Below, one piece after another: positions 1 to 10,636 of a stretch of 64,000 bases of DNA. The stretch is from Phoronis australis (lineage: Eukaryota; Phoronida; Phoronidae). Made by a program: the position numbers and the translations under genes. A model generated the notes under the pieces. That model worked only from the letters and a program-made list of their open reading frames with translations. It made no database searches and had not been told where the DNA came from. The first letter of the stretch is position 1. Each line of letters opens with the position of its first letter. The stretch lies in assembly GCA_002633005.1 (NCBI GenBank), contig NMRA01000800.1, forward strand, positions 61,545-125,544, given 5' to 3'.

Positions 1-119
1 AAACATAATCAATCAACTTTTTATTTCAGTACTTAGACCTCCGTCCCGTATACAAGTATGAAAGTAGGAAATACAAGCGTAATTAAAAAGTGGTCGACAT
101 AATAAAGACTTTAAACTTA

Positions 120-930
120 ACTAATCACAAAAAACTGAAACGAGCTAAGTTCCAAACGTTGCAAGACTTCATCAAATAAATGAAGTGATCACCATCAAAG
201 TTATTACTAGTAAGACAAGTATCAAACTTTCTCCTAAGATCTTCATATACTGGACACTCTAGTGAAACCCGTTTTATATCCACAACAGTGTCAGAACACA
301 CAGAGCAGAAACGCTGACATCTAGGTATACCCACGTGTCTGCCAGTTTCGATTTTTGTTTATGATTTGAACATCTAAAACGTGCAAGAGCTGTGATAAAA
401 TATTTTTTGTCTAGACATCTTGCATATTCTTCTAGAATGAGTCTATTTATAAACAATTTATACTAAAATATAACATTTCATCCAGCCATTGCTGCTCATT
501 TATGTTTTTACATCTTTGTTTGAATTCGTCTAAAAACAATTCTTCGTTACCAACTACTTGACTGACCCAAAAAATACCAAACCAAGCCCTGAAAATTAGG
601 TTTTTAACGCGGAGATCTCAGCTTTCGTGATTTCTTTCTGCAAAGCCATTCTGAGGCAATTTCAACAATTTCAAACAATATTTAATAATCCTAGTAATCC
701 TCTTTGACACCATTGTAAACCTGCCTAGCTCATTCCTACCACGAATTTACCAAATTTATTTTGAATAATCTCGACATTTGGTTAGCGTCAAAACCTGACA
801 ATTCCGAACCATACATACAATAGGGCACATTTTAGTATCAAACAGTTGTAACCAAACATTTACAGCAACACATTTGTATAGTGACATGTACTTTTTCAAC
901 AAAAACAAGACTTTTCCAGCCTCATCTGCT
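120..930 (-). pseudogene. LINE reverse transcriptase, C-terminal remnant
   Basis: Conceptual translation on the - strand, with frame changes, gives the typical end of a non-LTR retrotransposon polyprotein. A stretch around 860-700 resembles the region after the RT core (VWLQLFD, ELGRFTM). A stretch around 600-480 reads AWFGIFWV then LFLDEFKQRC, and 450-125 holds RCSNHK, CSVC and the LECPVYEDLR motif of the C-terminal zinc knuckle. Several stops and at least one frameshift (near 340) show it is dead. It probably belongs to the same insertion as the endonuclease and linker remnant at 2160-2880, the RT core between them having been lost or replaced by the repeat array. The clade was not determined. 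Confidence 0.75.
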
Positions 931-959
931 GAATCTGACTGTGATATTTGTAACTAACC

Positions 960-2180
960 TCATCAATGATTTGTTCTCTGTTAATGAACCATTTTTCATA
1001 ATTACGTAAGTATCCTCCTTAAATACACTAGATCGCGCAAAACATACAACCCATCCAAAAACAGGAACGTGCCATAGTTCATAAAAATCTGTCAAGGAAC
1101 TTCTTAGAAACAAAAGAAAACAGAATAAAATGAAATTGCCACTAGTGGGCACAGTGTCCGTTGGATCCGCCTGAAAGTCGTCGTCGTCGTCTGTTGTTAT
1201 CTTCATATAAATACACTTACTAAATTTAGTAAAGATCCTGCAGTGGGAGAAAAACAAAACTACCACTAGGAGGCGCCACAGTGGTCAGTCATCATCATCA
1301 AAGTTCGTCTTCACAATGAGAACATATATGCTAATTTTCAAATGATTTGGTTGATACAGGGGTAGACACGAAAAACAAGATTTGAAAACAGCAAAAATGG
1401 CCACTAGGTGGCGCAAAATACCTTGATTCCATCCAAAAACAGAAAGATAGCGTCATAAAACCAATAAAGGTCTATATTTAAAATTTTATGAAAATCTGTC
1501 GAGGACCTTTGAAGATACAGAGTTAAACGTAAAAAACTAAAATTGCCACTAGGGGGCACAGCAGTAGTCAGATAGATCTGTCCGAAAGTCGTCGTCATCC
1601 GTTTGTTAACATCATATAAATATACTTACTAAATTTCGTAAAGATCCTGATAACGGTTTACGAGATACAGACATAGGCGCAAAAAAACTGCCACTAGGAG
1701 GCGCCACAGTAGTCGAAATCGTCGGAAAATCATCGTCAACTCAACTGGACTCTTCATAGTAAGCACATACATGTACATGCCAATTTTCACAATCATCCTT
1801 TGAGCAGTTTGGTTGATAGAGGCCTTGGGCACAAAAACAGACTCAAAAACAGTAAATATGGCCACTAGGTGGCGTAAACTATGTCGAATCCACCCGAAAA
1901 CGGGAGGATAGCGTCATCTCACTAATAGTTGCCTTCCTATCAAATTTCATGAAAATCCGTTCAGGACTTTTGAAGCGTAAAAAACTAAAATTGCCACTAG
2001 GGGGCTCACCGGTATTTGAATGCGTCCGAAAGTTCGCTCATGCCGTCCCATTTATGAATGGAACATTTGTGCCAAATTTCATGAACGTACAGTATGTCAA
2101 AGGGTTTTGGAGATAGAGCACCGGACGGACGGATGGACGGACAGAGATGACGGCATAATGCGTCCACATATAAATATGTG
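960..2180. repeat. ~140-bp tandem array in an ABC higher-order pattern
   Basis: A 14-base core beginning CCACTAGG recurs seven times in one orientation at 1139, 1263, 1401, 1546, 1691, 1862 and 1994, spaced 124, 138, 145, 145, 171 and 132 bases. Flanking sequence falls into three monomer types ordered A-B-C-A-B-C-A, giving a higher-order period near 430 bases. The right end (about 2100-2170) has a GGACGGA-rich stretch. ORFs across it are unconserved by-products. It lies inside a LINE remnant on the - strand. Confidence 0.8.
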
Positions 2181-2880
2181 GGCGAATAAAAATAGTCTTC
2201 ATTTTCTCCAACATTGTTGGTGAAGACACCCTTAAAACTTTCGAACCAATCAATAGCCGTAATTGCTTCCTTGGCTTCAGCAGAAACCGAAACTTCTTTA
2301 TATTGCTGTCTTTTGAAGCTAAAGGAAGATCTTTAGTTAAAAATATGGAAAATATCTTTCTCCGAGCACACATCGATTTGAAATCTTTACGTTTATCTCC
2401 ATAAATTTGTAAAGAAGCATTGCTGTCATCCCTCCGAATAAATGTCAGACATTATTTAGTTTCCTTGTTCATTTCTCCAGTCTTCGTCAAACTACTTGTT
2501 TTTTAAGTCTTTTGTGTTGGATTTGAGCCATCCCGGCACTTTTCCCACAATATCTTTTGTGTCACACAAAACACTGACTGCTTCCGTGACTCCGTCCTTT
2601 ATCTAATAAGCGTGAAATTCACCGACAGTGTTAATTTTGGGTTGAACAATTCTACGAAATTATTCTTGTTACAATTTTCCATATGAAGGGTAAGTAGTCG
2701 AATCAACTCTTTCACCAACGCAAAGATGTGAAACGTCAGTAATGAAAGACTCGTTGCATAATAAGCAGTTGACAACACTACAACCCTGGCTAGCGAAGCA
2801 TGCGAACCTATCGATATATTTATAATCGTCAACTCTTCCATTCACAATACGTAACTGAGTATTTTTACACAAATACAAAA
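2160..2880 (-). pseudogene. LINE endonuclease end and EN-RT linker, remnant
   Basis: The - strand at 2878-2600 reads like the second half of an apurinic-type LINE endonuclease (LCKNTQLRIVNGRV, then FASQGCSVV, LLCNESFI and SHLCVGE). From about 2560 to 2170 it continues as the basic linker preceding an RT domain (KDIVGKVPGWLKSN, FDEDWRNEQ, AITAIDWFESFKGVFTNN). Internal stops and frame changes make it non-functional. The RT core expected next is absent; the repeat array lies there, and RT C-terminal sequence resumes below 930. Confidence 0.65.
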
Positions 2881-3324
2881 GTTATCGTCCAAAATCGTTA
2901 CATTCTCTATCTTGTGAAAATCTAGGAATACAATGAAGCACACACATAACGACGGTTTTATTTCTTGGTTCCTTGGTGGCTCACTGATAAAAAACTGAAA
3001 CAGTCAGGCAGTTAAGCATGGGCGGCGCAGCACTGAAAAAGCCCCCAGCCCCCTATGGTGCGCTACCCATGTCAAGTCAGTTGAGTGTCGAGCTACTGTT
3101 AAAGGTATAGTTGAGTTACGCACACCAGTGAAAACAATACTCAAGGTTATGTAGGGCCCTATGAAATGGGCAAATTTGGCTAACTTCGGAACATCATGTC
3201 TCAGGTCAGGTCACGCTTGGCTGTTTAACGGACTTTTGAGTCAAAAACCGGTTAAGTATCCTTTTTAGGTCACGGACTTGTAGGCTTGCAATCACCAGTG
3301 GCCACATGACCTGTCTCTTTTTAG
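2881..3324. other. No recognised feature; upstream intron or flank
   Basis: No gene, repeat or RNA was recognised. The right end is the intron preceding the WSC exon, with a pyrimidine run and AG at 3311-3324. No signal-peptide exon is visible here or further upstream. Confidence 0.5.
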
Positions 3325-3606
3325 CACATCAAGACAAAACCCATAAGTGCTGGCAGGACGAAAGTTGGCGTCGAATGGGTGCGGAGATTGATGTTGAACA
3401 AGTCACGCTTCCAAAGTGTCGCTACGCATGCGGCAATCTCGGATTTACCTTTGCTGTGTTGGAAAACGGCAACGAATGCAGGTGTTCAGCGAATCCATTC
3501 GTAAATGAGTTAAAAAACATAAAAGAGTGCAGCAAAAAATGCGGTCCTACAAATGAAAATTGTGGAGGATTTTGGAAAGGTTACGTGATATACTCAGAAA
3601 GACTCA
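3325..3606 (+). CDS. Exon: WSC domain of a mosaic extracellular protein
   Basis: This exon codes for about 94 residues forming a complete WSC domain, a cysteine-rich, probably carbohydrate-binding extracellular module. The opening CWQD, the pair CRYAC, GFTFAVLENGNECRC in the centre, and the closing C-SKKC and CGG-W-GY pattern give eight cysteines in the family's order. The acceptor is a pyrimidine tract ending TTTTTAG; the donor is GTAAGT at 3607. Both ends are phase 1, so the module could be inserted or skipped without breaking frame. It is the first exon I can place in the + strand series; an ATG at 3306 lies in the intron and is not the start. Upstream signal-peptide exons are presumably outside the window or unrecognised. 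Domain call firm; joining to later exons is inferred. Confidence 0.88.
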
Positions 3607-3777
3607 GTAAGTCATTGTTATGGTTTAAATTTTCCTTTCTCTCTACAACATCAACGTGTCTCTACCACATTTAACGGGTATAAAACCACCATTTGTTTGG
3701 TCGAAAAGTGACAGTAATGTCACCATCAATAGATCTTCTCTTATAACACTCCTAAAAAATAAGAAAACGAACGTAAT

Positions 3778-5075
3778 GGGGCTATTCGGAGAATTTTCCT
3801 CGTGGTGTCGCATCTGTACTAGTGGTGATTGAATTGCGCATGCGTCACGGTCTGCATGTAAACAGCTGGTAAAAAGACGGAATTATTATCAAAATACGTC
3901 GTCGCGCTAAGCCGTTTTATTGCTGTTTTCCGTGGTGCAAGTCTTTGACAGGTGGTCACAGTTTCCCAAAAGCCCGAAAGTTACTACATTTGTGGAGAAT
4001 TGCGGTCAAAAGGGTCAACCAACTGACAAAAAGTGTTTGGATGCCGAAGCCCGGTGTGTGCTCTTTGCATTTCTATTGGGAGAGTATATACTGTAACATT
4101 ACTTGGTAAGTTTTTACGAACCATTTTCTATCGACATCGTTCGGTGATGTTATCCTTACCACTTACCCCACTGAATAACGGGTTTATAGAGTGGAACTAA
4201 GTGTTTCTTTTCGGAAACTCACCCGGGACTCGGATGCCCGATGGGCTAGCAGCACATATTCACATATTGTCCTTTGTGGGAGTGTGCCCAACATAAGAAG
4301 TGTATGGTACGTGACGCTCAGAAGTCAAGGGTGACTTTTTCACGGCAGTTTCTCTTCAAAACTATGCTATATCCAATAAAATTGTCTAGATGAGTGAGTT
4401 TCCTTATTTTATAACGGACCCCACCGCCAGGACTACCAGATTAGCTACAGAATTAACATGAATGAGCTATTCACTAAATGTCGTAACATTGCATTGGAAT
4501 AAAAATTGACACCTAGATTGAATTTCACTTATTGAGATCAGAAGTACATTTTAGGTGTCATGAAAAATACACATTGTTAAATCACTTTTAGCGTGTTTCG
4601 CATATTTTAATTCGGATCTTTAATAAGATTAGGGTACAAAGATTATTAGTTTCTACATAAAAACATGAAGATCAAACGTGAACTATGTTCTGCCTTACAT
4701 AAGTAGTTTTGTCTTATGGTTTCTTTTATAATTTGCTAATATTTCTCTGACTATTCTTTTACAGGTGAGAGAAAACGACTGAAACCAGCCCCTTGGCCAT
4801 CTGTTTTACCTTTGGACAAAGTGAAAGCAATCATTCAGCAATAACTTTAGGAAATTGAAAATAATTCAGAAATTAGGCCCTTAATATGCCTAATTATGGA
4901 CTCCGTTGCATTGGGAAAATTACAATTGTTGTTTCTTTGTATGTATGTGGTTGTTCAGTTTGCCATTTTGTCTTTAAATACACTGATATTTTTTTTTCTC
5001 GATTCCTGTGCGTAGCAGATTCTTATTCAGCTAGCTACAATTGAAAACATACTTTTCTTGCATGTGGAACTTTTG
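3778..5075 (+). mobile_element. THAP-family DNA transposon, copy 1 (3' truncated)
   Basis: The left end reads GGGGCTATTCGGAGAA and matches the ends of two other copies (40203-42879 on the - strand, 45346-49869 on the + strand). Similarity to those copies continues through a THAP exon, an intron with GTAAGT (4106) and acceptor TTTTACAG (ends 4764), a short second exon, and a shared tail ending near 5060, after which the copies diverge. No right terminal repeat was found. It sits in the intron after the WSC exon, in the same direction as the host gene. Confidence 0.7.
3873..4105 (+). pseudogene. THAP zinc-finger exon of the transposon
   Basis: One open frame holds a whole THAP (C2CH) DNA-binding domain: YCCFPWC, GGHSFPKA, LWRIAV, then W-P and the closing VCSLHF. 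THAP domains occur at the N-terminus of transposases and of host factors derived from them. No ATG occurs in frame after the stop at 3870, so translation must begin in an upstream exon or the start is lost. The donor GTAAG at 4106 splits a codon in phase 2, and the next exon at 4765 then reads TGA at once, so this copy is dead, though the THAP exon itself is intact. Copies 2 and 3 carry stops inside this domain. An overlapping second frame is also open and was not preferred. Confidence 0.7.
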
Positions 5076-5845
5076 TTTATAGGCAAAAAAACACAAAACT
5101 TAAAATTATTCAAAGGCCTTAAGAAAGCTCTAAAAATAATTACACACACAAACAAATCAAATGAAAACAAAAGGAAAACTTCATTTTGATCGCTGCACAT
5201 TTCTATATGTCAACAGGAAAAAAACAGGAAAATGACAATTCGCATTGAAATAACTAAGGTAATGGAACAGAATGCAGAGACAGAGAGTTTTAACTGTCAA
5301 ATGCAGATGTTTATCCCTAAAGTGACAAAAATATTCCGAATGACAGGCACATTCGTGGGTTGCGCTAACACGATTTTTGACATCTAAGTTAAGGAGTAAC
5401 AACTGAAATGCCGGCATGATTTTTTGGAACTTGCAACTGGTGGCATTGTATCCTGGCATTGTTTCACACATCGGTAGGCTCTGTCTTTTTGATCGTGGAC
5501 TTGCTGTGCAGTCTGGCAGTGGACATTCCTGAGAATATAATGAACTGGAATGAGCATTTTAAATTCAATAGAGCTCAACTACATGATTACACCGCAACGC
5601 ATACATGTGCATAACCACCTATTAAAGTTACCTGTAGGAATGCAAAATTTGATTGTCCCTGATAAATATAATAAGGCTATCTCTACACATAACTTTTCGA
5701 TTTGCCGGTAGTAATAGAATGACTTCTTAATCCTTAAGGTGAAAAGAAACAGTTTTGAAAAGTCTTCACCAGGTGACTTTACCTTGAGTGTTCTCGTTGC
5801 CGAGAGGCGCACTTGGTATCAGACGTGCGTACAGTCATTGATGTA
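5076..5845. other. Unclassified intron sequence
   Basis: A - strand open stretch (about 5578-5181) is rich in cysteine and histidine but matches no family I recognise and has no convincing start or splice sites. No terminal repeats are seen. Confidence 0.3.
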
Positions 5846-6303
5846 CCTCGGTTGTGATAAGTTCGGTCGTCGTTTGCTTTTTTACGTCTCAGTCAACATG
5901 CCACACTGTTGCTACGTACCAGGATGTACTCATTATGGCCCAAAGCTTGTAAGTAGTCCTGCTGCAATGTTGAGTAGTGGGAGTGAATACAGGTCCAGTC
6001 AGTGAAGAGTACAGTTCGTCGTTCAATGAACAGATCGGTGATCCAAACTTTGATAAGTTTATTGTGGACTTGTCTAAAGTATTGGAGCTATTTAGAAGGT
6101 GCCAGGTGTCACACGGCGGGTGCAAGCAGTTTGTGTGCTCAGGTCACTATCCAGTGGGAGTGCGTCGCGATACACTCGGGCAAGTGGGACAGTTGTTCTT
6201 CTGTCCGTGAGACGATAATGAGTACATCCCGGTACGCAGCAACAGTGTTCATGTTGATTGACTAGTAAACAATAGCAACCGACGACCAAACTTATCACAT
6301 CCG
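5846..6303. repeat. Inverted repeat with THAP-like gene starts head-to-head
   Basis: Bases about 5846-5945 reappear inverted at about 6190-6303, with roughly 245 bases between. Each arm, read inward, starts near a shared GTGATAAGTT(C/T)GGTCGTCG and codes for a THAP-like first motif: MPHCCYVPGCTHY on the + strand from 5899, and HCCCVPGCTHY on the - strand. A GTAAGT follows the left arm at about 5950. The loop codes for nothing recognisable. This is probably a fragmentary third THAP transposon family or a foldback derivative. Confidence 0.55.
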
Positions 6304-6739
6304 AGAGAGAACAATGACTGACTCGGCGGCTCTCACAATCATATTATATGAAAATAAATTGGCGCGAAAAGTTTGCCTCCCAAAACGTCACTTCCGGAGT
6401 TGAGAACGAATAATTAATTAAATTACGAAAAGGTGTAATGAAGTGGAAAATATGTCTGGGATAACCAAAGAATCTTATTTTTGCTAAAAAAGACATGAAA
6501 AGTTTTGCCTTTGCCTTTAAGTCTTAGTTAACGTCTAGCCAAAGTGACGTGCTCCCCTTAAAATACATGACAATATCTCACGTAATCTCACGCAAAAGTC
6601 TTGCCTTTAAGAGAGGGAGACTGGTAAACCAAACATGTTTTCAAGCATTAACAAACTTCTGTTCTCCAATAGTCTAAAACAAGAACCGGTAAGGAAGACG
6701 TTGGGACTTGTTCTAGATGTCGTCTTTTTGTCTCCTTAG

Positions 6740-6865
6740 AGCTTGCACCATGCAAGAATGGAATAGATGTCTTTGAATGCGGGGGGGTATGTGTGACGAT
6801 GGCATCTCTGTGCGACCATGACAGAAACTGTCCCCGCGCCCAAGACGAAGACAACAGTATGTGTG
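6740..6865 (+). CDS. Exon: LDL-receptor class A domain 1
   Basis: The exon codes for 42 residues, one LDLa module with six cysteines: PCKNG, FECGGVC, SLCDHDRNC and the acidic end DEDNSMC. LDLa repeats fold around calcium through their acidic C-terminal residues and bind ligands outside the cell; the D..D....DED spacing fits a calcium cage, although the usual SDE is replaced. The acceptor is GTCTCCTTAG and the donor GTAAGT at 6866; both boundaries are phase 1, matching the neighbouring WSC and second LDLa exons. It lies 3.1 kb downstream of the WSC exon and 14.7 kb upstream of the next module. Confidence 0.85.
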
Positions 6866-7974
6866 GTAAGTAAACGTTGGCGAAATGATCCCTCCAAATT
6901 TTATTTTATTTTAAGTAGTTTAAAGACGTAGCTGCACGTTTATTAGGTTACTTAAAGTATGTTAATCGAAGCCATCAGTACATAAAAGGACACCAGGAAA
7001 CATCATGGTACCATAATTCCGTATGAATGCAGACACACAACTCTATCGGGATCAAAGCTACGCTTTATCTTTGTTTTCCACGGCATCTTTCTATCATATG
7101 TATAAGTCGTTGACGCAATATTGTGGTGACTCGGTAGGCCGATATATATGGAGCTGTTCTGTACTTGGCGGGAGATGCGATTTGATTGACAGCCCCGTAA
7201 CCTTTGACCTCGGATAAGTAGTAAACAAATATCCAGGTGGTTGGTTGCGTGGTTCCAAGGCGCACCCCGGGCAACCAGCGATCGGGAACGCCCGGAAAGC
7301 GATCGAGAACGAGACCCTGCACCAAAAATTGCAGACGACAATGATGTAAATGGTGAGTTTAAGTGTCATTTTCTTCTTAAATAGAGGTTACTTTGGTACA
7401 AATGGGACACACAGAAAAGCGTTATGGATATGAAATAATACTTGGCTTTGCTTATTTTTTAAAATAAAGTGCCCAGAAAGCAATGGCTTACAGTAAAATG
7501 CCTTGCGCCTCGTAAAATCAACAGTTTGTACTTGTTACTAGCAATTCCAGGGTTCTTGAGTAGAGACGTGTGATGTTTATAGTTTAATCGTCCCTCGTGA
7601 CACATTTGTTAGATATAATTTGTGAAACAATTCAAGATATTTACCAATGCAAGCAGGACCTTGTGAGAGACGGCGATCAAGAACCCAAAAAGCGATCTGG
7701 AACGCACATTTATTTCTCTGCATTGGCTTGAATAGTCGTTCAAGGTACGGTATAAATAATTTTAGAATAATACGGACCCTAAATTAGTTGTTGGGCTGAT
7801 TATCAATTATATTTTATCTTTTTTCGTGATTTCTTTGTGAGATTTAGCTTAACAAACCTATATAACTGAATGCGTTTGATTTTTTCAGTTGAACTGTAGC
7901 CACACGAAGAGTCCTGCAGGGTGTTAACCTCCACGCATTTAAAAAATAGTACCAGTGCTTCATGTCATAAAGAA

Positions 7975-8042
7975 GTGTGTGTGTGTGTGTTTGTGTGTGT
8001 ATGTGTGTGTGTGCGTGTGTGTGTGTGTGTGTGCGTGNNNNN

Positions 8043-8091
<49 letters not shown>
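7975..8091. repeat. (TG)n microsatellite with assembly gap
   Basis: An almost pure TG dinucleotide run with a few C or A interruptions; five N at 8038-8042 show that its true length was not assembled. The ORF through it is an artefact. Confidence 0.97.
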
Positions 8092-8092
<1 letters not shown>

Positions 8093-8130
8093 GTGGAGCT
8101 TCGTTCAGGAACTAAGAAATCGACTTAGTA

Positions 8131-8195
8131 CGACCACATGGCAATAAAACACAGTGAGACTAACGACCACATGGCAATAAAACACAGTGAGACTA
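8131..8195. repeat. 33-bp tandem duplication
   Basis: A unit beginning CGACCACATGGCAATAAAAC occurs twice in direct succession (8131-8163, 8164-8195), essentially identical, implying a recent slippage or duplication. Confidence 0.95.
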
Positions 8196-8199
8196 CAGC

Positions 8200-10636
8200 A
8201 AGCAAGACCTTCACCAGCCCTGTGATTGACGCGTTGCATGGGTCAAAAGTGTTTTACTGATAAAAGAAAACACAACATGAACCAAGTCGATTCAGTGTCC
8301 TATCTGTGATCAGTGATTAACGGAAAGAGTAAGCCTGACGAGGCACATTTCGTCACAGCACGAGGACACTCTTTTTGTGGTGAATGTGGCATGTGATGCA
8401 AACGGTATGCCTCCTACAGGCATAAGAAGGCGAAACGTAACGAACGAAACCATTAAATCCAGTGGTGAAGGTTGTTAAGTCACCATAGTTTATTCAGATT
8501 TACAGTTTATGGTTGGTAGTTGTCTGGTGTGACAGTATCTTAACGTTTTGTTTTGAACCTTTTTACCTCAAGTTGCTTTCTATGTGTTTGTGTTATTTCA
8601 ACAGCACCTTTAACAGAACCAGTGTCTTTATGTAGTGTTTAAGTAGATTTAAATGGCCATACTAAATGTCATTGGGCAATACTTACATACAATTGTTCTG
8701 ACCAATTAGTATTTTAAAAGAAAATGTATGTCTATGATTATTGAAGAAATTATTTTCATATTGTTGTTGATTTCCTGTGAGTGGCTTATACTGTCAATCA
8801 GTCCGAAATACATTGTCTATGATTCAGTAATGATTTAGTCTAATACATTTCATTTGCTGTTACAATTTTGCAAGAAGATTCGACATTCGCTTTCATCTGA
8901 TGCAAAAATCTGTTTAAGCTGGCTGACACGCCACATGGAACAACTCCTGGGCGAGTCTTCAGTTTAGAGCCCCTTGTTCCCAGTGGTTTCCTCTAAAAGT
9001 AGATGTCTTTATTTTAAAACCCTGGTAGGGTATACCTTCACATCGTGGGTAACATAGTCGTTGAAGCTCGCCTGACAATAACAGTGAACTTGTTCCCTGA
9101 CATGAAAACAAATTCATTTGTAAAAATATCAATAACTAAAATAATATGCTTGATGTACATGTAGTGCTCATGGCGATTTAATGTTCATATGCTATGCTAT
9201 TGTTAAATTTTGATACGAAAGTAACAAAGTAATGAAGCAAATGTGATTAATTCTTTGCTCTACACTTACTTTGTAACCTTTTTCACGTTTTATAAGTAAA
9301 AAGTTCATTATTGTTCGACGCATCACGATGCGTTCTCGATAGCCTAAACAAACACAAATTTGCGTTCCCGATCGCTTATATTTGCGTTCGCGATCGCATC
9401 TTTCAACAGAAAAGAGTAAAAAAATCCGAGATTCTGAAAAAACTACAAAAAACAAGCGTTGCGTTATATTTTCACAAGTCATTTCTTCATAACTTCATGG
9501 TCAATTTATTGATTTAGTTCCAAAAATAAATGTAAAGCACCTTCGGCTCATGCGATGCCTCGGTCAACCTAACTTTTCTCCAATAATTAGATGACTCTAG
9601 CCTAAACCTCTACCTGTCCTTGCTCAATGTATTACGCCAAGAACTCATGTCTCTGTTTTCACATTGGAAGTAAAAGCAACGAAAATTCATCAAATTTACT
9701 CACCTTGCCTGGCTTCGGTTCTCGCGCTAAATTTCGTTCTCGATCGCCTTCCGGGCGCTCTCGATTGCCTTCCGGGCGCTCTCGATCGCGGGTTGGCCGG
9801 GTGCGGTGGTTCTGCTAAGTCTTTTTAAAAACTGCTGGACCTTTGATTGGCGCATTTGCTACAAAGAGGGACAAGATAAAATTTGGCAGGCAAATGAAAC
9901 GAAAGATTTTACTGTACTGTAATATCTATGCTTACATACAGTAAGCCGTTAACTTGACGGTGTTTCTGTTCGTACCTATTTCTGGTGACGTTTCGAGCCG
10001 TTGCCAAGAACAACGGGATAGATGCAGGTATACTTATTGACATGCCTGACAACGTGATGGTGTTGAAATGGAAATTTTCATAGCTGAGGTGCATGAATGC
10101 ATTGTCAATATCGTTTGCCGTCGTTACGACAAAGGGTTTAGACACTCTGGGTAATACACGTAATATGTTTTTGCATGCAAATTTTACTTCCCCTGCAATA
10201 TACACACCATTCGGCTTGTAAGTGTGGCACATCACGGTTGCTTAATTTTTGTTTTTTCTCTGTAGTATGAGTACTTGTTTTTTCACTGTTCCTTCTCTTT
10301 ATTTTGTTGAATTAACTTCTTCCAGAATCCAACAGATATACAAGTTGTACTTAGTTGTGTAAGAATTTAATCTTGCTTTTTGAGAATATGGATTGGCAAG
10401 GTTTTGAATGGAAAGATCACATCCTTTATTTTACATTTGGCTTTTTATAACTTACTGATAAGGCCAGGTTGGTACGGTGGTTTTCAGGGGAGTGACATAC
10501 ATCCAGTGTATCTGTGATGTACTTTCTTGTTGATTTGTCGTATTATTTTGTAGGTGTTGTAATGTTGTAGGTGTGCGTGTGTGGTGAATGGGTGTGTATA
10601 CTAAATGGTCGATTATAACTTAGATTACTGTAGAAG
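8200..10636. other. AT-rich intron, no gene recognised
   Basis: No coding domain was identified. Near 8330-8450 there is a hairpin (TATGCC-loop-GGCATA at about 8407-8425) followed by GAAACG, loosely like tails of some retroelements. The motif clusters are listed separately. Confidence 0.4.

Larger units (their letters stand above)
7270..9800. repeat. Dispersed clusters of a GCGATCG(n)GAACGC motif
   Basis: Short motifs built on CGATCG next to GAACGC occur in three clusters: about 7270-7318 (two), about 9326-9395 (three, inverted relative to the first) and about 9735-9800 (three, inverted), with a weaker pair near 7670-7705. The inverted clusters alternate with TTCCGGGCG. The remainder of the interval is AT-rich intron with nothing else recognised apart from the separate microsatellite and tandem duplication. 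Confidence 0.5.

Noticed and set aside
7921-8115. Cysteine/valine-repeat protein over the TG run
   Set aside because: Microsatellite translation across an assembly gap.
8330-8450. Hammerhead-ribozyme-like elements (CTGACGA followed by GAAACG)
   Set aside because: The two core boxes are about 90 bases apart with no short stem II between them and no matching stems I and III that I could see.
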